Of a stretch of DNA of 64,000 nt, positions 55,123-64,000 are shown one piece after another (positions within the stretch are counted from its first letter, which is position 1; every line of letters starts with the position of its first letter). The stretch is taken from assembly GCF_000151665.1 (NCBI RefSeq), contig NW_013171865.1, positions 650,001 through 714,000 on the forward strand, read 5' to 3'. The notes under the pieces were generated by a model. The model was not told the origin of the DNA. It searched no databases and was given only the letters and a program-made list of their open reading frames with translations. Origin of the DNA: Blastocystis hominis. Its lineage: Eukaryota > Sar > Bigyra > Opalinata > Blastocystidae. A program made the position numbers and the translations under genes.

Positions 55123-56319
55123 ACTTCATGTAATCCATTCGAGCCACCGCCGCCGCTCCGATCATTCCTGCCTTCTCGCCGCTCTCCGAGATCGCCAGCT
55201 CGCACGACGGTTCCTGGATCGTCCAGTGGAAGTGGCGGAACCGCTCTTTGATCTTATCGAGGAGGAAGTCGCCGGCCAACGCCAGGCCTCCCGAGAAGAC
55301 GATCAGCTCCGGGTCCAGCACACGGCACAGATTCACGCAGCACACTCCCAAGGCTTCGGCCGCGATGTCCACGCAGGCAGTCGCTACCGCGTCGCCGGCC
55401 TTCGCAGCGTCCATAATCGCTTTGGCAGTGAGCTTCTCGACGGCTCGCAAGGAGGTTTCCGCGTCGGGATGCTCCTGCAGATAGTCCTGCGTCACCAGAA
55501 CCAGTCCATTCGCAGAAGCGTACTTCTCGAAGCAGCCCTTCTGGCCGCATCCGCAAGGCGTTCCATTGACCTTGTAAATCTACACACTCATCAGGCAATC
55601 TATTACTCCATACGGCGTGGCCTGGCTCGCCTGCCCAGCCGCTTCCTCCGTGAATTACACGGCCATTCACCACGACGCCAGCGCCGATTCCAGAGCCAAG
55701 AGCTAAAGGTTATTAAAAGAAGAAGAAGAAGTGTGGATACTAATCATCACCATGTTGCTCTTTCCCTTTCCAGCGCCGATCCAGCATTCGGCGGCACAGG
55801 CGGCATTCGCGTCGTTGTCAAGCACCGCCTAGAACTTAGGGTTATCAATCAGTTGTACAGCCACTCCCGTAGCCTCTGTGATAAGGTTGGCAAGAGGAAC
55901 GTGATCCCACGTTGGGAAATTCGAAGCCTTGATCACAACTCCATTCTAAATGGCAAAATATTACACAAGATTACATCAAAGTCGATAGTACCAGGAGAAC
56001 CAACTCCAATCTCACTAATGTCGCTCCACTTAAGTCCTGCTTCGGTAACAGCCTTAGCAGCAACCTCAACAAGCGAACTGACGACTCCCTTATCCGTATA
56101 ATCCGTAAGAGGCTGAGAAGCGGTGGCAAGAAGCTCTCCCTCATCATTCACCACTCCTGCTTTTGCATTTGTAGCTCCGAGGTCAATGCCGACAAAATAG
56201 CGCTCGCACTTTTCCTTTTTCTTGGAATTCTCAAAACAGTGCTTCACTCCATATCCTAAGAGTGCCGTAGCAAACAGAGCTCCTCCCACTTGCAGAATCG
56301 TTTTCGTCTTATCACTCAT
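55123..56319 (-). CDS. ROK-family glucokinase with N-terminal membrane anchor
   Basis: Bacterial-type sugar kinase (ATP + glucose to glucose 6-phosphate is the usual ROK reaction). Four introns (55946-55974, 55829-55858, 55703-55740, 55580-55613) leave exactly 355 codons. A hydrophobic helix (TILQVGGALFATALLGYG) comes right after the start, then basic KKKEKCERY. The kinase follows: GIDLGATNAKAGVV (phosphate 1), DNDANAACAAECWIGAG, ITLGSGIGAGVVVNG, EPGHA, and the ROK zinc site NGTPCGCGQKGCFEKYAS. The end DPELIVFSGGLALAG is the second phosphate/adenosine motif. The ROK origin suggests old transfer from bacteria; the anchor may place it on an organelle or ER surface (inference). Ends MDYMK with a poly(A)-made TAA. 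Confidence 0.85.
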
Positions 56320-56399
56320 ACTGACCTTGAATAAGAATGTACAAAAACGCAAATTTGTATGAAACAAAACCATCAAAGCAACCAAATCCTCTACTGCAT

Positions 56400-57190
56400 T
56401 TAGGCTTTTTGCTCCTCCTCCTTCTTCTTCTCAGCAAGCTTCTGGTGAACGAGCTTTCTGTACGCCAGCTGTCTGCGAGTGAGACGCTTGTGCGTGGGCT
56501 TCTACACCATGACACTACGCCTCCATACTTACCGAAGTAGCCTTCTTCACCGCAGAATCCTCCTCGGTGCACATCATCTCAATGTGAGCAGGGTGGCGGA
56601 GATAGGCTGCACATTACCAATCAAACCAACTGCCTACGGCACACACGTCCGTGAGCGCGGTAGGTGCGACGACGCATCACGGGAGCCTGGTTCACCTGCA
56701 CATGGCTGATACGAAGGTTCTCCACGTTCAGACCCTTCGCCTCACCGTTGGCCTTCAGGTTGTTCAGAAGCACCAGGAAGAACTTGCAGGCAGCCTTGGG
56801 CCATCTGCACTGATCTCCAGGAGCCTTGATGGAGTGAGCCTGGGCGTGACGACCAACACCGCCGTTGAAGCGGGTGAACGCAACAGCCTGCTTGTGGGCA
56901 ATCACGTCGTTAAGGTACTTCTCGGCCTTGAGCAGAGACATGTTCTTGATGGCAGCACCCACCTCGTGAGCGTTCTTGAAGTGCACAGTCAAGTAAGAAC
57001 CGCGGGCTTGGCAGCCTACACATAAGCAGCATTACAACGCGAAAAACTCTTCTTAGTGTCAGCAGGAGTCATACTACAAAAACAGGTTAGAATCGAAACA
57101 AACGCAATCAAAAACAAGAAAACACAGCCACAACAAAGCAACCACTAAAGTATTGCATAGGCGTGAATCCACTTACCTGTACTTCACCAT
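56400..57190 (-). CDS. RPL17: 60S ribosomal protein uL22 (L17)
   Basis: Lines the peptide exit tunnel of the large ribosomal subunit. The first exon is only 14 nt (MVKY plus two bases), then an unusually long 103-nt intron (57074-57176), a 23-nt intron (57016-57038), and introns 56607-56646 and 56502-56532. The product is 197 residues, frame exact: RGSYLTVHFKNAHEVGAAIK, FTRFNGGVGRHAQAH, MRRRTYRAHGR, PAHIEMMCTEED, with a Lys-rich tail ending in TAA. The long intron directly after the start codon contrasts with the ~30-nt norm here. Confidence 0.95.
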
Positions 57191-57353
57191 TTTTCAACAA
57201 AAGGAATGTTTTGGTTGCAAATCTGGTTATTTCCTTTGATTGGAATGGACTCAGCGCAGGAAAACGGGGAACATGATGATTTCGCGAAATTATAATATCA
57301 ATGATCACTGTACATTTTGCAAATTCGCTCGATTTTTGGAATAATAAAAAGGA

Positions 57354-58755
57354 ATGGAAAACCCTCCGGAAGCAGTGGAAATTGATGAAAAGAAGCGTAG
57401 AAAGAAGGAACTTGCAGAGCAAAAGAGAGCTCAAAAGTGTGTGCAATGGACGTTGTAAACTGTAGATTTGAATATATAAAAATGAAGACAAAGGAGCGCA
57501 CAAGAGAAAGCATGTAGAGCCAGCGATTGTTGCTTTGAGTTTACAGAAAACGAAAGCGAAGAGCGTTCGCACAACGACGGGACAAGGAATGTGAGGGAAT
57601 GACAGAGGAAGAGCGAAGGGAATGGATGGAAAAGCAAAAGGCGGAGGGTAGGTTTTTATTTGTTGAGTTTTTATGGCTAGGTTTACAAAAGAAGGCAAAG
57701 CTGGTGGAGGCAATGACTACAGGACAGCGAGTTGCTATAGATATACACTATCAAGACCAAATGAACACCAAAGTTGCTTTTGATCTGACTCTTTACGACT
57801 AGGAGCAGTTCAGCGTGGTGCGTCAACTCGGATTATGCCATAAAGCCAACAAGGAAGCGAAGGAACCTGTGTCGATTCATGTGTGTGGAGCAGTAAGTCG
57901 AAGGATCGAAATGAGACGCAGACTCCTGAAACGACTCCGCCTATCAAAGCAACGGGTGGCGACAAATGGCCGATGACGTTCCATAAAGAAGACTTGTAGT
58001 TCGTTTTTCTCGAGATGACCAACAGAAAAGACGTGTTTTCAGCGGATGAAATGGTTTACTTCTCCCCCGACGCACCGGATCCGATTTCCACGATCGACCC
58101 TTCCAAAGTGTATGTGATCGGCGGTCTGGTCGACCGTTCGATTGCGAAGGTGAGCAGAAAGCCAAGCGTGTGATGGATAGAATCAATCGTATGATCGAGC
58201 GAAGGAGCTGGGCGTTCCTTCGGTGCGGCTGCCTCTGGCGGAGTTTTATCCCGAGTGTCAGCATCGAGGTGATGATTAGCGAGAAGGAGATGAATCGTAG
58301 TGATGAATATCAACACTATCGTGGAGATGATTATTGCTTTTAAGGAGACAAATGACTGGAAGACGACGTTTGAGCGATGCATTCCCCTTCGAAAGAAGAA
58401 GGTGGAGGATGAGACGGGACATTCGTTCGACTATCACAGCATCCATTCTGTGAAAGAACTGGAGAGTATTAGCGAGTATCGGATCAATCGGTTCCAACTG
58501 AAGCACGCTCTTCATATTTATTGCCAGAAGCATCAGCTCGATTACGAGTTTGAGAACCGAGAAATTCCCTACGAAGAGTACGAGCAGGAAGTGAAAGAGC
58601 AGGAGGAAAAGCCGCCCTATTTCCGTTTCCATGCGAAAGTGAAGGTGGATGGGAAGATGATGGGAGAGGGGAAGGGGAAGAGTCAGCGATCTGCGCAAGG
58701 AAAGGCTGCGTGGTACGCATTGGTCGAGCTGGGAGATATCGAAAAGAATGCATGA
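57354..58755 (+). CDS. tRNA m1G9 methyltransferase (TRMT10/Trm10) fused to a dsRNA-binding domain
   Basis: SPOUT-class enzyme that methylates N1 of purine 9 in tRNAs. Eight introns of 29-33 nt leave exactly 384 residues (57437-57465, 57514-57546, 57648-57680, 57773-57802, 57893-57921, 57996-58025, 58150-58180, 58269-58300). A Lys/Arg-rich N-terminus precedes the catalytic domain: VAIDIHYQDQMNTKE, then SKVYVIGGLVDRSI, VRLPLAEFYPECQHR, NDWKTTFERCIPLRKKK. A C-terminal segment (about residues 285-384) reads like a dsRBD: KPPYFRFHAKVKVDGKMMGE then GKGKSQRSAQGKAAWYALVE. A dsRBD is not part of the usual Trm10 layout. Encoded TGA. Confidence 0.85.
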
Positions 58756-58861
58756 AGGGGATGGACGGATAGGAAATGGGGTTGTTTGTTCTATGGGAAA
58801 TATAGAGGAAGAAGAGATCATGCTGTTTGCTTAAACAACAAAAAGAGACGATTCAAGTTCA

Positions 58862-59609
58862 TTACAGAGAAACAATTCCTTTTTTACAAACTGTGTGAAT
58901 GGTATCCACATGATGGAACAAATCTTTTCCATAATAGAGAAAGATCTTCTTAAACCAAGGACTGATCTTTTGATCTTGGTCGTTGGCAGAATCTATAAAC
59001 TACATATCACACAAGAAAATAAGAACTAACGTGACAAATCTCATCATAAGTCATGTATTTAACTTCACACACTTCGCTAGGGTTGAGATTCAACTGGACA
59101 TCCTTTTTAGCAACTAACACATGATCGATTTCATTTTCTCCCCATGTGTCATCACTGGGAGCACTGTAGTGTGCATTTAAAACGTTTACAAAGTCATCAG
59201 TTGACCATGTACTTTCAGATATTCCAAGTTCATGGTTCAGCTTCCGAATAGCAGCCCTAGATACTACCATTACACTGGTTCATACCTCTTGACTCCAATA
59301 TCATTTTCCACTTCCCTTTCAGCTGCACAATTCAGAGGATGGCTGCAGCAGGTATTTGCCCAGTACAGAGGAAATGTAATCTTTTCCGCTGACCGTCTTT
59401 GCAGGAGTAAGCGATTTTGAGAATCAAATAAAAAAACACTAAAAGCACGATGCTGAATGGTCGAGCCATCAATTTTATTTCGAAGATGACCTAGATCATG
59501 ATAGAATAGCAAAAATACAATCCTTCTTTGAACCTTCTCCAATTTGATTATCGTGGTCGTCAACAACGATGCATTCTTCTTCCATATAGACCCACTGATC
59601 GTTCTCCAT
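58862..59609 (-). CDS. IDI1: Isopentenyl-diphosphate delta-isomerase (type I)
   Basis: Nudix-fold enzyme interconverting isopentenyl and dimethylallyl diphosphate for sterol, dolichol and prenyl synthesis. Introns 59491-59518, 59257-59285 and 59000-59030 give 219 residues, frame exact. Motifs: HRAFSVFLFDSQNRLLLQRR, the catalytic-Cys segment YWANTCCSHPL, GVKRAAIRKLNHELGI (Nudix box with its Glu), and ENEIDHVLVAKKDVQ with the later catalytic region near the C-terminal PWFKKI. A slightly short but complete enzyme with no targeting sequence, so cytosolic or peroxisomal. Confidence 0.93.
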
Positions 59610-59796
59610 GGCTTGCGAAATGAATACTATAATAGTATTATGCAATGTCCCAATAATATAATTCTTGTTTGAAATACTATACTAAATAGAAGCATATTTG
59701 AGCAAAATGGTCCCCTAAGTTACACAATATGGGCTACCTCATTTTGATAGACGCATTTCTATTATTTCGTTGATTTCTCACCGATTGTAAGAGATT

Positions 59797-60414
59797 ATGA
59801 AAGCATCCACCACTACGTAGGCGATTTTCCTCTATTCCCTAATTTGGATAGCTCTGAAAACTTTGATGACGTTATTAAGAGCGTGATGCCCAAAGGGCTT
59901 ACCTTTGGTCACAGTTTGTTTCTGCGTTCTCGTTAATGCTTTAGGAGTGTGTTTCTATTCTGTCGCTCTGATCGCCACTGCTTTCCCTCTGTACCTGTTC
60001 TACAGCAAGTTCTTCAGCGTGGAATTATCCGTATACTCTATATTGGCTTCTTAGGGCTAGAATTACCCTGTGTTCATTGCTGTGAGTTTGGTGTGCTTGG
60101 TTCTCCTCGCCTTGAGCTATGAGAAGCTTACCAACGAAGAGTTCGGAAACGTTATGGAGAGAAAGTAGAGGTGGGCAGTGATGTTGATGGATAGGAGAAA
60201 GTACAGTGAGAACATGGATGAGAAGGCTGGACAGAATGAGGCTGCTGCCTATGCTATGTTCATTTCGAACCTGCTCTTTGAAGGAATGGTTGTGCTGCTT
60301 GCCTTCGGTATTGCTCCTCGCCTCAACTTGAACATTCCCACCTATATCATGTATGCTGCGGTTACTCTGATCTCGGGTCTTACAACATTTGGGTTTAGCT
60401 ATGGATTCTTCTAA
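59797..60414 (+). CDS. Translocon-associated protein gamma (TRAP-gamma/SSR3)-like
   Basis: Multi-pass ER protein of the Sec61-associated TRAP complex. Introns 59817-59851, 59908-59944, 60031-60060 and 60165-60194 give 161 residues, frame exact. Two N-terminal TMs (GVCFYSVALIATAFPLYLFY; YPVFIAVSLVCLVLLALSYE) are followed by a charged loop (RKRKYSENMDEKAGQNEAAA) and two C-terminal TMs (YAMFISNLLFEGMVVLLAFG; IPTYIMYAAVTLISGLTTFG), the SSR3 plan. A TTTGTTTGTT run lies about 45 bp past the TAA. Confidence 0.8.
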
Positions 60415-61002
60415 AAAGCTACAATTATTGGGATTTTGTACAGGCTTGTGATATTCTTTTGTTTGTTTTATTTCTCAAGTCGAGAAAGGTTGAGAGGGAA
60501 TGGTGGTAATTGTTTTTGTAAAAGTGGAATGAAATCATACCTTGTTACTTAGTGGTTGCCTCTGGTATAGGATATTATTATAGTGGAATATTTACTTCGT
60601 TTGTAATGTATTGATTGCGTGTTTCATTGATATCATTCGCTTATTAAGGAAAGTGAAAGTGGTAATAGTTAATTTTGTTGTTTCTGTCATGCAGGTGAAT
60701 TATGTTAAGTGCTAACAACTATTATGGCCTAATTGCCTCAGAAAGGCAGTCTACTGCTTGTGTGTACCATTGTAGATTCTAAGTATATACTTGGAAAAGT
60801 TATCCTATCATGGTTAAAAATGAAACACAAGCATCATACGCTATTAATCAAAGTATAAGAATACTGTGGGAGAACTATTTAGTGAGCTCGTGAGCTCGTG
60901 AGTGTATGAGTGAATGAATGAATGAGTGAATGGTTTGGTTTAATAATAATAGTAAGAATGGATAAATAAATGTATGGAATGAAATAAAATATTGGAGTAA
61001 AA
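60415..61002. other. AT-rich intergenic region
   Basis: No gene seen. It holds the 3' element of TRAP-gamma (about 60460) and a simple repeat of GTGAGC/GAATGAATGAGT units (60885-60935). The 5S rRNA gene ends at its right side, with a TTTT terminator at 60999-61002 (minus strand). Confidence 0.55.
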
Positions 61003-61116
61003 GAACAGCATCGAGACTTCTCAGCGAGTCACCCACACTGGTACTAACTCGACTCGTGATGACTTAGCTTCCTAGATCGGACGGGTTAGGGCGCTTTCCA
61101 TCAGATATGGCCGTTC
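61003..61116 (-). rRNA. 5S ribosomal RNA
   Basis: About 114 nt on the minus strand. The 5' end GAACGGC pairs perfectly (one G-U) with the 3' end GCTGTTC as helix I. Conserved parts are recognisable: GGCCATA, CCCGTCCGATCT, GGAAGCTAAG, TTAGTACC and the internal control C-box GTGTGGGTGACTCGC. A TTTT run follows as Pol III terminator. It stands alone, not in a 5S array or rDNA unit within this window. Confidence 0.93.
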
Positions 61117-61645
61117 TCATTTTATTATTATTCAATTACCTATTTAAACATCACATTCTTATCATCATTCACTCACTCACACTCCATTTCTATTACACTT
61201 ATTTCTTTTCATTTCTATTCTTTCCTTCTTTTAACAACAAATCAATTCACTGAATGAATGCGTGAACGAGTGAGTAATTTGTCAGTTTTAATGGATGTTG
61301 ATAGTGTGTTAATGATATTGGTTTATTAACGGTGATTTGTGGTTAGAGATATTTCTCAGACTCCGTCAGTTGCGAGACTACAGCTTAAAGTTGACCCTAA
61401 TTATTTGTTTAGTTTCTCTCGCTGTTGCTGACCTTGGACAACTAGTTTTTTGTTCATTATTGGAAATTTGGTGTGAAATGTTGACTATTTTATATTAAGC
61501 TTGCCTTTACTGTCTATCGTAAGGTGAGGTAAGCCATGTACTATTGTTTGCTCATCCATGGCTCACTTAGTAATGGTACGTATTCGTGGATCAACTCTTC
61601 AAGTATCGGAACCCCTTCATCACTTCTAGGATTGTATTGTTCCTA
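61117..61645. other. AT-rich region between 5S rRNA and mobile-element remains
   Basis: 529 bp without a supported gene. Short TCACTCACTCAC/GAATGAATG motifs lie at both sides of the 5S gene (60905-60935; 61168-61190 and 61245-61275) in opposite senses, a loose inverted arrangement. No target-site duplication or element terminus could be fixed by eye. Confidence 0.4.
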
Positions 61646-62650
61646 TCAAAGGAAAGACAACTCGTTTTTCATGTCAGACAAACGATAATGCACGATTTTT
61701 AGTGTATGCACATTGCAGTCTAAGATCCATCTTTTGTAGCCTGTGCACGTTTTGAGTGTTTCGGTAAGCTCTATGATGGTATTTGTGAATGATTGGTTGT
61801 TGATGGGTTTGAATGTATTTTCGCTCCCTGCATCTCCCTTCCTCTCTGCCTCAAGTACACGCTTGTACAAATCGGTGTTCTTCACACGCATTTTCTCACC
61901 ATCGATTGCCACATTACAAGAAACACCCTTTACTACATTGTGTATCACTTGCTTCTCATCCACCAGACAATATATCTTCGATCTGAGTCCCACAAACTCC
62001 TTGATACGATGGACATTGTATTCATCCTTCAAAATGGGTTCCTCTAGTTTCTTGTTGATGTTGAGAAATGATGACAATGAAGGGAACTTTCTCTTGTCCA
62101 CTATCTGTTCGTAATAGTTCACGAGTTGTCAATAGAAATAGCTCGTGTTATCCAACTCCGAGAAATCGAACGACTTGTACATGCCGCACATCTTGTGAAT
62201 GTTGTTTCCTCGAACCTTCAACTGCACGATGAACGAGCCTGCGTCTTGTACCAACAGCTCTACGTTATCGAATGTGATCTTGAGCACATTGTAGTAGAAA
62301 TTTTAGATGTTGTGTTTGGACATGTCGAGGATGGCAAATCTTATGAGGAATGGTTTCACCACTTTTTTCACCTCATAATTCCAATTGATACCATTCAGAT
62401 TCTCGGAATACATGGCGCTTTCTGCGGTCATATCGTGCCCATGCTTCTTAATGATAGCCTCACATTCATTCCAAGTGGTGGCGAACTTCAATTACATTCG
62501 TTTCAATCCAGTCTCCACGAATTTGCCATAGGTTAAGTTTGCCAATAACTTGTATAGGTTCTTCTCCGCAATAGTCTTGGATTTGGCTCGTTTCTCATTC
62601 AACATGTTCACATATTCGAATATGAATGAAGCTTGTTTGAGGAGTGTATA
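61646..62650 (-). pseudogene. Decayed protein-primed family B DNA polymerase fragment (Maverick/Polinton-like)
   Basis: Minus-strand C-terminal third of a PolB. One frame reads KTIAEKNLYKLLANLTYGKF (motif B, Kx3NSxYG type), AILDMSKHNI, a motif C position LVQDAGSF where YTDTDS is expected, then FVGLRSKIYCLVDEKQ and the end YKRWILDCNVHTLKIVHY, the Polinton-type tail. Three in-frame stops interrupt it (62492-62494, 62303-62305, 62129-62131), and the second catalytic Asp of motif C is Gly. The 5' part is absent: the frame hits a stop at about 62655, where the neighbouring plus-strand ORF begins. Non-functional. Confidence 0.75.
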
Positions 62651-63315
62651 TGTCAAATCCTATGAACGAAATCAACCAAAGTAATTTGAATGAATCAATG
62701 TCGTACATATTCAGTAGCAATCCAAACAATTACACGTTCAGGAAGCTCGATAACATGCTCATCAATATGCCCGAGAATGACGGCAAACATGTCCTCGTGT
62801 GTGAGACAGTGGATGGCGTTCATCAATATTCATGGACTATACCTTCTGGGTGTTTTGTGAAAGTCAATAATGCCACATTGTTTGAACATACACTCACATC
62901 CACTCAACCATTCAATAATCAATGCTAATTCGAATTACCTTCTGCTTTATATCTGACGATCACATCGATTCCATGTTACAATGAGAATGATGCCCTATTC
63001 AAACATTGTGATTCCATCGAATCGATTGTGGGTAAGGGATACAAGGTGAGTGTTTCAATGGATGGTGTGTGATTGATCGATGTACCATTCATCGATATGT
63101 TCAACAATCTTGTGACCCTTTCCCATACCAAACTGATAAATAGCATAGATTGGACAAGTGAGAGTCATATGATCTCTGTATTCACGAATATCCCTTCTCT
63201 CGTATGTCTGGGAGGTGTGAAGAGCATCACGATCGTTTTCAAACACTTGAGCGAGGTTGTTGTTGTTTCTTCTTCTTCTTCTTCTTCTTCTTCTTCTTCT
63301 TCTGGGTGCTCGTAA
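62644..63315 (+). pseudogene. Disrupted ORF of unknown function within the element
   Basis: One plus frame stays readable over about 220 codons (MSNPMNEINQSNLNESMSYI, then NNYTFRKLDNMLINMPENDG, WTIPSGCFVKVNNATLFEHT, PFIDMFNNLVTLSHT) but is broken by TAA at 62926-62928 and TGA at 63070-63072, and ends in a poly-Ser run from a TCT repeat. It lies between the polymerase and integrase fragments and in the opposite sense. It may be a structural gene of the element; no homology is recognised. Confidence 0.4.
63268..63302. repeat. (TCT)n microsatellite
   Basis: About twelve TCT units inside the mobile-element remains, at the end of the disrupted plus-strand ORF. Confidence 0.9.
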
Positions 63316-63425
63316 TGGGTCGATGTGATTTTGCTGCCTCTCTCAATGCATTTGGGTTCCTTTCGACTCTTGGATCGAGTGACAGGCGGTGCTGGTTGTG
63401 GTTTCCATTTGCTTGCCAGGAGTTC

Positions 63426-64000
63426 TCAATGATAACACTTCTGTGTGCTATCGCTTTCCACATTCTTCACTTCGTACATCAATGGCATGATGTGATCGTC
63501 AATATCAACAACTTCAACCAAGTCCTGAGACCATTTGCTCGTCAATGATCGCTTTTCCAGAATACGAGGTCTTCGTGTCACTCCAACATAATCACCAACA
63601 TCGAATTGCAGTGTTGTGTCCTTTGCTGTCATATTGGATGGTTCTGTTTTCTCCATGTACAAGATATCGTTGTTGTTGTTGTTAAGCCAAATGTCATTGG
63701 GTGTATATCCGATGTCTCTGTTCTTCCTTCCATTATGTCTACGAACTGCACCATCGATCAAATCAAACCATACACCTTTCGATTGATTGAATGGAACCAT
63801 GATGTGTCTCCTTGATATCTCGAATTGTTCGTTCAGCTAGTACTGCCTTATTCGCTGAATCCATGTGATACATGGTGATGTCATACTTGTTCAAGATATT
63901 GGTACGAAAGATGGCATTGGTGAATTCGGTGCCTCGATCCGAGAAAATATGCTTTGGTGATTCACCATATGTCTGAATGATATCCTTCATCGCATGAGTG
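63426..64000 (-). pseudogene. Integrase (rve/DDE) fragment, frameshifted, runs off the right edge
   Basis: Minus-strand retroviral-type integrase of the Polinton/Maverick kind. The part in the window has the second catalytic Asp (KHIFSDRGTEFTNAIFRTNI) and the catalytic Glu (ANKAVLAERTIRDIKETHH), then in another frame DLIDGAVRRHNGRKNRDIGY with TPNDIW, and an SH3-like end (FDVGDYVGVTRRPRILEKRS, WSQDLVEVVDID). The two frames meet near 63765-63800, so at least one frameshift is present. The first catalytic Asp lies outside the window. Likely part of the same element as the polymerase fragment. Confidence 0.75.

Noticed and set aside
1-60414. Alternative genetic code with TAG read as an amino acid
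   Set aside because: In-frame TAGs coincide with intron 3' ends; genes such as bL32m, PITP, PPR and YIPF end at normal TAG stops.
62126-62536. 136-codon plus-strand ORF in the mobile-element region
   Set aside because: It lies antisense to the recognisable polymerase sequence and has no similarity of its own.
1-64000. CRISPR arrays, bacterial operons or defence systems
   Set aside because: No direct-repeat/spacer arrays or Shine-Dalgarno-led operons; gene structure is eukaryotic throughout.

Overview
The window is nuclear DNA from a very compact protist genome, most likely Blastocystis (a gut stramenopile). The evidence is in the sequence. Almost every gene is cut by introns of about 28-40 nt that begin GT and usually end TAG. 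Genes are separated by tens of bases on both strands, and TGTTTGTT or close variants recur at gene 3' ends. Both the tiny introns and that downstream motif are described traits of Blastocystis. I rebuilt exons by hand. For most genes the summed exon length is an exact multiple of three, which supports the models. Many in-frame TAGs are intron 3' ends, not stops.

Layout. 1-6.6 kb: importin-5-like (runs off the left edge), exosome RRP43, ribosomal eS24, organellar bL32m, importin-7/8-like. 6.8-10.4 kb: a low-complexity Gly/Asn/Pro protein and a type I membrane protein. 10.6-19.7 kb: one GC-rich gene for a surface protein of about 2,890 residues with Ig-like repeats and a multi-pass C-terminus. 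19.8-27.1 kb: an unknown acidic protein, MIC60 (mitofilin), a PPR protein, a Siw14-type phosphatase and CstF64. 27.2-39.5 kb: SIN3, cytosolic HSP70, an AIP1-like WD40 gene, propionyl-CoA carboxylase beta, KIN17, a two-TM protein and tRNA-Val. 39.5-42.7 kb: SLC35-like transporter, PITP, a basic nuclear-type protein. 43.1-47.0 kb: an AT-rich BspA-like leucine-rich-repeat gene of four tandem modules, 21 exons, all introns phase 1. 48.4-60.4 kb: TIM17, OSBP, PRA1, a ubiquitin-like protein, a PUB-UBX protein, tRNA-Ser, YIPF, a membrane-anchored ROK glucokinase, uL22, TRMT10 fused to a dsRNA-binding domain, IPP isomerase, TRAP-gamma. 61-64 kb: an isolated 5S rRNA gene, then decayed family B DNA polymerase and integrase fragments of a Maverick/Polinton-like element that continues past the right edge.

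The most striking signal is at gene ends. At least five genes have no encoded stop. Each carries T, four bases, then TGTTTGTT, with the T at codon position 1, so cleavage after the T plus a poly(A) tail would make TAA. The gene for CstF64, the factor that normally reads GU-rich elements of this type, is in the same window. Functional themes are nuclear transport, mitochondrion-related-organelle biology (MIC60, TIM17, bL32m, PPR, PCCB) and the secretory/lipid-transfer system (OSBP, PITP, YIPF, PRA1, TRAP-gamma).
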